Position numbers and translations under genes: made by a program
The notes under the pieces: model-generated
What the model was told of the DNA's origin: nothing
Databases searched by the model: none
The model's input: the letters and a program-made list of their open reading frames with translations, nothing else
NCBI RefSeq assembly: GCF_036588685.1
Contig: NC_086384.1
Coordinates: 55,780,945-55,844,944, forward strand
Reading direction: 5' to 3'
From: Mytilus trossulus
Taxonomy: Eukaryota > Mollusca > Bivalvia > Mytilida > Mytilidae
DNA length: 64,000 bases
Shown: positions 37,201 through 49,200 of the stretch, piece after piece
Layout: each line of letters starts with the position of its first letter
Numbering within the stretch: position 1 is the first letter of the stretch

Positions 37201-40200
37201 GTGAGGCACTGACTAATTTCAGATTTTCTTTTAACTGATGTTCATTTTTAACCCTAAAGTCTCTTATAACTTTAATATGTGGCTACAGCATGTCTCTATT
37301 TCAGGCTTAATTTGTTGAAACTTTAAATCTACTTATTACCCTAGCAGTGGCACATCCTTTAATGTTTACTTACAATGTAGCTAGACAGGATCCAGTTTTA
37401 GCATCCCATAGTTTCAATGGCTGCTGGTTATCTTTACTTCCTGAGGCTATCAGACTTTTATGTGGATGCCAGCCAACACATTTCACATCGGCACCATGTC
37501 CTGGTTAATTCACAAAAACAGTTTGGTTCATATTCAGATCACACTATACACATATCTGTATTCAATATTGAACAGTTGAAATCAGTGGGGGTTATGGAGA
37601 GAGAAGGGTAGGAGGATTCCTTTAGAAAACAAAACAACAATGTGTTCCCAGTACAGATACTCCATCTGCATTATAATTTTTTATGTTCAGTGGACCGTGT
37701 GAAAATGGAGGAAAATCTCTAATTTGGCACTTAAATTAGAAAGGGAACATGTATACTAGGTTTCAAGTTGATTGGACTTCCTCATCAAAAACTACCTTGA
37801 CCAAAAACTTTAACCTGAAGCAGGACAGATGGACGAACAGATGGACTGATGGACGCACAGACCATTAAACATAATGCCCATTAATGGGGCATAAAAATAC
37901 TATTAAGTCCCTTTCAAGAAGAGCTTCAGATTGCAGTTTGACTATTAAAGTCAGAGGCTGAGAGCATCATGATCCTAAACAATCCTTTAGAGACATTCTA
38001 GCAACTAATTTGATTGATCCTTTGCTTATCAACATCCAGTGGCAAATATTTCAAACATATTCACACTGGGATCTATATAATTAGGTTGCAAGAAGTGAGA
38101 AAACTGGGTGGTTGCTTTTTGACATCCAGTGGCGAATATTTCGAAACATATTCCCACTGGGGGCAATATAATTAGGTTGCAAGAAGTGAAAAAACTGGGT
38201 GGGGTCTGGAAATAACTACTCACTTGTTAAAAATGAGGCGTTGTTATTAAGGAAGTTCGCTTGTCATGTTTAGGATTTTTGTCAGATTTTTGGAATCCTC
38301 TGGTTTTATCCATTTCAAGGCCTTAAAAAAATGCCCATTGACTCTCATTTTTCTTTTTATAAATCTTTTACACCTATAATGATAAGCCATCTGTGAAAGT
38401 CTTATAAAAAAATTTAATTTTTAATAGTTTTCGAGAACTTAAAACTTGTCAATGATGAAGCTATGAAAAGTCAAGAGAGAATATTTCCCCGCCAAAATTT
38501 CAATGGCTATAATCTCGAAAAACAAGCAGATTGACCTATATATATATTTTTTTTGCTCTTTTGATTTGATTCCTTTATTAATCCCCTATCAATATAAACT
38601 ACTGTTTTGAAAAGTTAATTATTTTGAAACTGAGATGCGAACCCTTAAGATTCAGACCCTTTAACCATTTACAGCCATTGCATTGAGTGTGTGGGTAAAG
38701 GTAGCATTTTTGGTTAGCTTGCTGAACCATGAAGTCATTTTGACATTATAAGGTCAGATATACTACCCTCCTTTCGAGGGAACCTAGTCCTTTAGAGGCA
38801 CTGAGACACATAGATTGGTTATCTGTCAAACTAGTCTGCTCTTAAAGGACCTAACCTAATACTGGTAGTGACTTCACAGTTCACAGAGGGCACTTTTATT
38901 TAAATTTGATGGATGGTGGTATTTAAGAAAGATTGCTTGAATATTTAAATGAAAAATCCAATTTAAAATGTATGCATGGTGGGTCAAATAACTAGAGGCA
39001 TATCAAACAGAGGACAAAGATGGATGCATGAAAAAACTGTCTTTTGGTGTTGGTGATGTGTTTGTAGATCTAACGTTACTGAACATTCTTGCTGCTTACA
39101 ATTATCTCTATATATAATAAACTTGGCCAAAAAGTGACAGTAGAAAATATTATGTAAAAATTTACAAAAACTTACGAAATCTTTGAAAATTGTTAAAAAT
39201 TGACTATAAAGGGCAATAACTCCTTAAGGGGTAAATTGACCATTTTGATCATGTTGACTTATTTGTAGTTCTTACTTTGCTGTACATTATTGCTGTTTAC
39301 AGTTTATGTCTATCAATAATAATATTCAAGATAACCAAAAGGTGCAATTTTTTTTTTAATTTCCAATTCAGGGGGCAACAAGCCAACAAGTTGCCTGATT
39401 AGTCTAAAAATTTGAGGGCAGATACATCTTGACCTGACACAATTTTATCCCATAACATTTGCTCTAAATGCTTTGGTTTTAGAGATACACGCCAAAAACT
39501 GCATTTTACCCTATATACTATTTTTAGCCATGTTGCCCATTTTGGTTCACAGGCAGAGTCAGTGGACACATTTAACTAAATACCCTAATGATAATTGTGT
39601 TTAGTTAAATTTTTCATAGTAGTTTCAGAGAAGAATTTTGTACAAGTTTATAAAAGTTTATGAATAATTGTTAGTTGACTATAAAGGGCAATTTCACCTG
39701 AAGGGGTCAACTGACCATATTAATCACATTGACTTATTTGTAGATTTTTCTTAGCTAAACACTATTGCTGTTTACAGTTTATCTCTATCTATAATAATAT
39801 TCAAGTTAATAACCAAAAACAGCAAAATTTCCTTAGAATTACAGATTCAGGGACAGCAACTCAACAACAGGTTGTCCGATTGGTCTGAAAATTTCAGGGC
39901 AGATAGATTTTGACCTGATAAACATTTTACCATATCAGGGAGATTAGCTCTAAATACTTTAGTTTCAGAGATATAAGCCAAAATCTACATTTTACCCCTA
40001 GGTTCTATTTTTAGCCATGGTGGCCACCTTGGTTGGTCGGCTTGGTCACCGGACACATTCCTTAAACTAGATACCCCAATGATGATTTTTGCCGGTCTTT
40101 AAAGTGATTTATAAAGGACAGATGCACAAGAAAATCATCTAGTCCCTAGATCCTACTTTTGGCAGGGTATATATTGAACCTTTTAGACAACTTACTTAAA

Positions 40201-43200
40201 CAGTTAATTTCGATGCTGGCATCAGAATATCCTTTTCCTCGATTTAATGAAACATTTCATTTTACAAAAGGACAGAACTCAAGACCAGTGAAAGGGACAT
40301 CACCCAAATTCAAAATCTGTTTGGTGGTAATAAGCGTTGTGTACGAGATTTATATCATTTGGTTGTGAAAATTACAAGGGTAAAAATGAAAGCCCCAGGG
40401 GCATTATTATTCTATGGATCAAAGCTTACTATGAACCCTTATTCTATTTTAACAGGGACAAGAGTTTCGAAAAGAAATACATACCTCTCAAAATCTTCTC
40501 TTCTTGGCATTTCTGGAAATCCCAGATTCGAACAGTACCATCATCAGAACAAGTCGTAAATTTATTGTCAGATGGAGAAAAACTGTAGGGGAAGAGGAAA
40601 AAACAATGTGCATGGTTATATTATTGTTTTTAAGAATCATCCATGGTAGAAACTAAATGACAAATTCATCTTCAATTACCAAAGAAATAAATGGAGTTAT
40701 CTTATGGCAACTGCTAACCATTAATTAAACTGAGTTCTCATTCAAGAGAGCAATATCCGAAATAGATAGACAACAGGAAAACAACACATATCCTTACAAA
40801 AATACTGCAATTGTTACAAGAAATTCAATGACACGTGAACATCAGAAAGGTATTATGAAAATCTTTAGATAAGCTTTTCTTCTATGCTGTCTTTTTTTTC
40901 TTTATTCCCAGCTGATATATATTTTGTGTAACCAGTAGAAATACAGTGATTCTATGTATAGAGAATGTTATTGAAAGTGATTTCCCTAAACTGGTTATAA
41001 CACATGTAACATGCATATTTGTAAAAGATTGATGCATTTTGAATGCTGGATTTCACCCCTGTTTTAATTCTTTTAAATTCTGTTTTCACAACTTCTGTTT
41101 TTTTCTGGTCTTTTTAAAGTATGCACAGAAAGTTTTATATGTTTTACACAGCATTCCATTTTTTTAAACTTTGTCATCTTTGTGGATTCATCACTATTTT
41201 GTAAATTTAAGCATGAAGGTTGTCAGAAAATTTAAGAGCTTCACAAAATAAAAATCCAATATACTTTTAACCAACTCAGTAAAATATTAAATCAAGAATC
41301 TCAGTATACAAAATATTGCAGCAATAGCTTGAGATTCTTTGTAATAAGACGACTCCACCCGATTGACGTTTTTCTTTGAACGTAGATAAATATTAACAAG
41401 AGCAGACTAAACAAATTTCAAATCACATGTTGAATGCACATTGTAATTTTTGAAAGCTTGTTTCCTAACCATTTCTTAAACAAAATTCCTTTTACAATGC
41501 ATGATACCCAAGATGCAAATCTCAAAATGGTGTACCATCCAAAGCAGTTTGATGACTAGAAAGCAAAAATCCCAAGTGACACATTTCAAAAGCATAGTGC
41601 TTTGATTGCTGTTCTTCATTTGGTAGTCAAATAAAATTACTCAATAGATATTAAAACTTTAAAATTCATAGTCAAAAAGACTAAAACTGTCACTTTACTG
41701 ATTTTAATTTCTTATTCCGTGATTGACACAATCAGATAGAAACCTTGCAAGTTCAGGTTCACAACTGTAACCACATAATATATTGACAACTTAGATGCAT
41801 TTAAAAATACAATAATCCTCCACAAAATGAAAACAAGATGAAGAACAGCAATAAAAGCAGCCATTAGTTGATCATAGCACTGTCAGTTTCGAGTACATTT
41901 ATATGTTATCCCTTATTAACAAATAATATCATTCCTGTTCAACTAATAAATTTCATTTGTGCAAAACTATAAAATTCTGCAAAGCAAGAATTAAAAGACC
42001 AATGAAAGAAACTGTATGATGCAAGTACAAAACTGTGTCTAGTTACCCACATTATATTGAAACAGTCTCTTATTTAGAAACATTATAACTTGGTTACTTT
42101 GTTGAAGGCAGTACAGTAAACTGATAAATGATTGCTGTGTAGTCAGACAAAGAAACCTGTTCAGACTTACTTTACTAAATGTAATCACAAGTTTATCAGT
42201 TCATCATTTAAAAACTATTTTTGTTAAAAGATTAGATTTTTGGTATTGAACGGGTGCTTGCATCTAAATGTTATATATTCCTTATAAGCTGTGTCTTGCA
42301 ATATATATCATAAATTACAAAAACTTTCAGATCCAAATTATGAAGTTTCTCAAGAAAATCTATTTTTATACTGTATATGTTGTGAATCGGCCCTGTATCA
42401 AAACCCTAATGTCACACTTGTTAGGACAATGTTGTCATTTCACATACAATGTAGCACACTTTATAACTTAAGCCTATGCAGTTACATACTCATTTAGGAA
42501 TGCATTTGAATGCAAGTCTTTCAACTGCTTTAATTTGTAGTTTTTAAGATTTTTGTTTTGAAATGTGAAAAGTGCTTTTTTTTTTAAATTTGTACACAAC
42601 CATCATTGTCACAAGGGCAATCTTATACATGAGATATGTAAAATATTTATCAAGAATATGTTGTCACAAGGAAATATGTTAATTCATCAAAATATGTGGA
42701 CAAATAGAGAAAAAAATCGCTGGTGCATGTGGTGTGTAAAGTGAATGCATGTGTTTGAAGGTTTGTCTGTTTTTATTATTCATGTTATTTTCTGCTCCCT
42801 GGCCTCGTCTCTTTCTGAAAATTTTTATATTTGTAATTTTTGGAATATAAAACACCTGCATAATAAACACATGTAAATGAGAGCTGCACCAAATCTCTTC
42901 TTCACCTAATCCTAAAACAAAGGATCTCTTTCGTGTCAGTCAGATCAGTTCTTATTTAAGACAGAAAGGCGTTTTTGCAATATTTTTTAACCCTCTATAA
43001 TTTTGATGTACAAGTAAGGCATGGGATTTATCTGGATTTTGAAGAATAAAAAAAAAAGTTTGTGATTTTCAAATTTTTTATTAAATAAGCCAAATCATGT
43101 ACAGATTAACAATTTAACAGAAATTTGTAAATACATTTCAAATTTAACAAAATATACTTAAATGATAATTCAGTGGCTATATGCCTTTATTCTTATACAA

Positions 43201-46200
43201 TTCTACATTATATAATCTAAATAAATAGGGCAGATGGGCTTAAAGCCTTTATTTTCCCTGGGCAATATGCCTTTATTTTTTTGGGCAAACTGGGCATTAC
43301 GCCTTTATTTTATTATTACATGTACAAACATGCAAAAAACTGATAAAATGTGGGCAATGCCTTTATTTAGTCCCTACACACATGATTGTCTATAAATACT
43401 TGGGCTTCTGCCTTTATTATCATCGTACTTCCTAATAAAGGGCTTGCGCCTTTATTTGTGCATTTCTGATCTGACAAACCATCAACCATTTGTCAATGTT
43501 CACATTTTCATACTTAAAATGAACAACTGAACTCTTGCATATGGGATTTCTTCCAATTGTGACACTTGTATCCAGATTTAACACTGGAAAAGTTCAATCA
43601 AATAGAAACAGATTTCTATGATTAGATTTCCAAACTTGCCAAAGATTTGAAAAATTCTATGTGACTGTCTCCCCATAGAATATTTCTTGTATTTTTGGCG
43701 GAATTTTACATAAATTAAAAGAATTTATTTGAAACCCATATGAAAGAGTACAGTATATCAACATGTCTGCGGACATTCTGTAATAATATAACGTAGAAAC
43801 AATAATGGCTTCAATCCTAATCAAGAGGATGGTTGCCATGGTTACTTTACGTCCAGAATCCCACCTGATCCCACGAACGGGCTCCTTATGTCCTTGAAAC
43901 ATCTTTACATTGTTCATATTGGACTGCCAATACTTGATAAATCCTGAATGATCTCCAGTTATCATCCACGAGTCGTTGTTACTCCATACCATCGCTCGTA
44001 CTGATGTATCATGGGCCTGAAAAAAAGAATTTATTTACTGTGGATTCATTTTTACTGTTGGATACAAATTTTTTATGGGTATAGTAGGTATAGTTAAACC
44101 ATGATTTCAAATGTTCAATGAATAACATATTTTAGGTTTTGTATACAGAGATTGGCTAAACCATGAAATCAAATATGCAAGTTTTTAGCAAAGCACTAAA
44201 ATTGATATCCAATAAAGTAAATGAATCCACAGTACTGTCCATTACAATTTGAATGTTTTAACAGAAGCTATTTAGTATAAATATTACAAAATATCTAGTG
44301 AACATGTCCTTTGTTCCAATTTATTTGGCTTTACTGATGATCAAAGGTCCTTCATAAAATGTCCCCAATGAATTTACATTCAGTAGCTTTAATAGGATAA
44401 ACTCAAATAAACAGAGAATGTTTCCCTGTGCCCCACTTGAATATAATGTTATAAAGGGACATAACTCAAATTTAAACTTGATCTGTGTTTTAAGTTAGGG
44501 CTATTTCACTAAAATGTATGGTGGAGGGTAGGAAGGGAAATTAATTATTGAACGGGGTAACAGGTCTTTTTGCAGTCTGCATCTATTACCATGCATTATG
44601 CAAAATTATCTAAACAAGAATGTGTGCATGGTAAATGGATGCCCCATCTGCAGTATCATTTTCTATGTTTAATGGACCATGAAATTGGGGGTAAACACTT
44701 AATTTGGCATTAAAATAAGAAAGATCATTTCAAAGGGCACATGTGTGCTAAGTATCAAGTTGATTGAACTTTAACTTCCATCAAAAACTATCTTAACCAA
44801 AAACCAGGACAGATGGACAGACCAGAAAACATGCTCATAAATGGGGCATAAAAATGATGGTAGGGATATTTTGAAAGTCCTTCCTACCCTCCCACATTCA
44901 TTTTAATGGAATAGCCTTATTAAATAGGCATTGTGTATAATGTTCACTACATTTGGTTTAGACAAACTAAAGTTTAAAGTTAGAGAACAGAATCTAATTT
45001 TACACTTACAGGCAGACAAGGGTAACACTATATGCCACCTTAGCTGCAGCTGGCGCATAAAAATAATCTATTTATTATATCAAATTCTTTATGTAACTGT
45101 TAACTTGGTACTTCTATATAAAAGTCCAAAATTAAGGACAAAGAATTCAATAAATACTTTTGATTTAACAACAACTAAAACAAATGACAAGACTTACTTG
45201 CAAAATAGTTTCAAAGTTGAAAGTTAAACCATTCCATAAGGTGAATTCCCCACTGGATGCCCCAGTTACAAGTCTTCTACCTTCAGGTGTCCACTGAAAT
45301 TGAAATATTTAGTTCATTATTGTATTATATTTAACTCTCTTTATTTTTCATTTTTTAGCATTCTAGATTCTATAAGGACAAAATTAATTTCTTCCACTTG
45401 GGTTCCAAGGCATCCATTTCAATTTTCATGAACTACCTACATATTTGAAAAATTTCATATGACAAAATGTTACTGTATGACATGTATAACAGAATAAGAG
45501 ATTTCGGCTACACATCAAAGAGGCAGAAATCTTCCTCAAACAAACATATATACATGTGATGACAAAAGTTGTCAAGAAGGAAGATTTCTACACAAATTTG
45601 GTTTACTACACACTGATATATGTGATATAATAACAGTCACAAGCTGCAGTATGATTATTTTTAGAAAATGGACAAAACCTACTAGCATAACAGCAGCTAA
45701 TATTTTTATATCTATACATGTAAAAATACAATGTCTGAAAGCTGTTTTATGAGAACAAGAAGCTACTGATTGTCGTAATATAGGCGAAGGGATATATCAA
45801 TAAATATTTATAAACTTACAGCAAGACAGAATATTGGGCATCTGAATTTATTTGTTGATGTTCTTATAAACTTTGTGGTCACACAGTTCATTGGATTAGT
45901 TTTCATACTCAATGGTGGAGTCAGCTGAAAAAGTAATAAGATTAAACATATTAAGTCACATTGTTAAAAAAATTATAACAGGTGTATCCAATGATCCAGA
46001 AAGAAGATATTAAAAGATATTTTTGACCTAGCAATGTTAAAAGATGCCTTTATAAGCATTCTCATTTTTATGCCCCACCTACGATAGTAGAGGGGCATTA
46101 TGTTTTCTGGTCTGTGCGTCCGTTCGTCTGTTCGTCCGTCCGTCTGTCCCGCTTCAGGTTAAAGTTTTTGGTCAAGGTAGTTTTTGATGAAGTTGAAGTC

Positions 46201-49200
46201 CAATCAACTTGAAACTTAGTATACATGTGCCCTATGATATGATCTTTCTAATTTAAATGCCAAATTAGAGTTTTGACCCCAATTTTACAGTTCACTGAAC
46301 AGAGAAAATGATAGTGCAAATTTCAGGTGAAAGTTTTTGGTCAAGGTAGTTTTTGATAAAGTAGAAGTCCAATCAACTTGAAACTTAGTATACATGTTCC
46401 CTTTGATAAGATCATTCATAATTTTAATGCCAAATTAGAGAATTTATTCCAATTTCACGGTCCACTAAACATAGAAAATGATACTGTGAGTGGGGCATCC
46501 GTGTACTGTGGACACATTCTTGTTTAGAAAATGCTTCAGATGGGTTTTTTTTAATTTCAAGCATGTTTTTCATGTCCCATCGACATTGGAATTTTTCCTG
46601 TTGTTCGCCAGCCTTGGTTACTCTTATATCTGATTTTCTCTAAAAAAAGCCATTACATTGTGTCTATCCATTCTTCCAATTTAAAACTTTTTGCCAGTGA
46701 TTCATTATGTCTTTATCATGTCTAGGTCATTGGGTCCAATAAATATTTATCCTTTTACTTGACCATAGTATGTGTTACCAGATTTCAAATATATATAGGT
46801 CAGAGTTCTGATTTTTAAGGTTCAAAATGAAATCCCCCGAGGCTCAACTAGTAACTACATAATATATTGGTTTTGTCTTATTGACTGAAACCAACATGGA
46901 CAAAACCATACACTTTTATAGTAAAGATAGGTGTACATGTACTTTGAATCCAATATAATCACATAGTATCTATCTTCCATTTGTAGATCTAGTGAAATTT
47001 TCTTATAACTTATGAGTCCATGTAGGTCTTTGCAGTTTTTGTGTTTTTTTATTTAATCTGAGGCATACCTGCCAACTTTTGAAAATGCCCATGGGGGTTT
47101 TAGCGCGCGACAACAATTTCAAAGGTTACAATTCTTTGCGACGACTATTTTGCGCGTGCTGTTTTGTAGTCTAGAAAAAGTGTCTTATTTGTAAGAAGAG
47201 CTTACATGCCTTTTTCTTAAGTTTTTTTTGCATGATTCTAGTTATTATATCAGCAGAAAATATGAACATGTAGCTGTAAGACTAGGAATTATTATCATGT
47301 GTAAGGATACTAAATAGTTGTTGACTTTTCCAATTTAAAATTATACACAAAGAAGGACCTTTATCAGGTTTGGAACAACACCTAGGAATCCCCCCTCAAT
47401 GTTAGGACATTAAAACCACTTTTTAAGTACAAATGAGCACACATTCTTATCATTTGAAGAAACTTTTCCCAAAGAACTATACATCTTATGATCTATCTGG
47501 TATTATATGGTCAACACATGTCCAAGAATTTTGATATGTTCTTGGCCTCATATCTTCTTTATTATTCAAAATAATAGGACTCTTCATTTAGAAAAGCTGT
47601 TCCAAATATAATGTCAGAATTTCCCATTTTTAATTTAATAAATCTACACAATTTCCCATTTTTAATTTAATAAATCTACACAAGAGTGACCCTTTGACTA
47701 AGGGTAGTTTCTCATTTAAGGGATTCCTCATGTTTATGTGTGTGTGTGTGAATAGTGAATAATGAATAGTACATCATACTTTAAATGATTGAATACATAA
47801 ATAAAATTATGTTACAGCAAGTGTACATGTAATGTCAATAAATTAGTGAATAAACTAATATTTATTATCTTCATGGTAGTACTGCATCATTTAAGTTTGT
47901 CAATCAGCCATGCTACTATTCTTATTCTGTGTAAGAACCTCCTTGCAGTTGAAAAAACATTTGCCATGTTCACGTTTTTACAATTCTGACCAACAAACAG
48001 AGGAACACAACACAAGTTCAATATCTAGCATGTTAAAATAATCTTGAGAGAAAACATTTTTGATTGGCTGATTAATTTGATCATGAGAAACACACAATTT
48101 GATTGGCTGAACACGATTTTCCTCCATTGGACACAGTTCAAAATCGGGAACAACAATATTTTTCGTGTAGATTTTCACCAAATCGTGTTTTAGAGAGTTT
48201 TTCAGGAACACGATCGTGCAATCGTGACAAAGGGTCAAAATCGTGTAATACACGCCTAAATCGTGAAAGTTGGCAGGTATGCTGAGGACTTTTCCATTTA
48301 ATCAAACATGGTACCCAGAGAAGGAAATTTTAAATTTGAGTTACCTCCCCTAGATTCAATGTTAAAATTCCAGGTTGCATTTTCACTGTACATACATGAT
48401 ACAAAAAAAATATATGACACCACATACAATTTCTATCAATAAATGATTAAAACATGAATGGGGAGTATGTCTTTAAGACACAGCTGATGCCCCCTATGAC
48501 ATTTATAACGTAATAAAGGGACATTTATAACTAAGAACAGTAATAGTGACTGCCCAAATAGGTTCTTGATATGAGTTTTGTGGTAATAAGTAAATGTGCA
48601 CAAGTTTCATAACATTTGGTTTTACTAGGGGCAGGGCATAATACATAGTTATAGATACTTTACAAACATTTTTTTAGCCTTTTTTTAAGTAGTAAGTACA
48701 AACTCAAGTGACTTTGACGACACCCACCCATAGTTGACATTTCATGTGTGTTTTTTAATGTAATAGCCTTAAACTAAATGAACATACTGGTATTATTATA
48801 CACTTACATCTATCTGATACAAAGCATCTGGCATAACAGCCCTGACATCTCTATCATCTCTCTGCCAACACCGATTCTACAATACAGAGTATTTATATAT
48901 TAGGGCTGTTCTTAATATAATTATGCATGATCTTTGAGCTAAGAGATATTATGGACTTGATTCATATTTCCCATATTCTTTTTTGTGAGCCCAACAAATA
49001 TTTAGACTGTCAATCATTCATTTGATGTGTTGGAGCTTTTGCCATTTGATTATAATAACTTAGGGACTCTGTTTTAAATTTTCCTTGTACATTGTAGTTC
49101 AATATTTTTCTGATTTTACTTTTTAGATGTATCCTTTTTACACATCTCTAAGTGTACAATAAATTTCCAAACATGTTTTTTTTTTATTCAATATATCACT

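Larger units (their letters stand above)
40583..43864. other. WDR33 intron 5 (3.3 kb)
   Basis: Apart from the read-through tail and the AATAAA cluster near its 5' end, it is AT-rich sequence with no exon or repeat that I recognise. Confidence 0.5.

Noticed and set aside
38025-38215. CRISPR-like or satellite array
   Set aside because: Only two copies with no spacers; a local tandem duplication.
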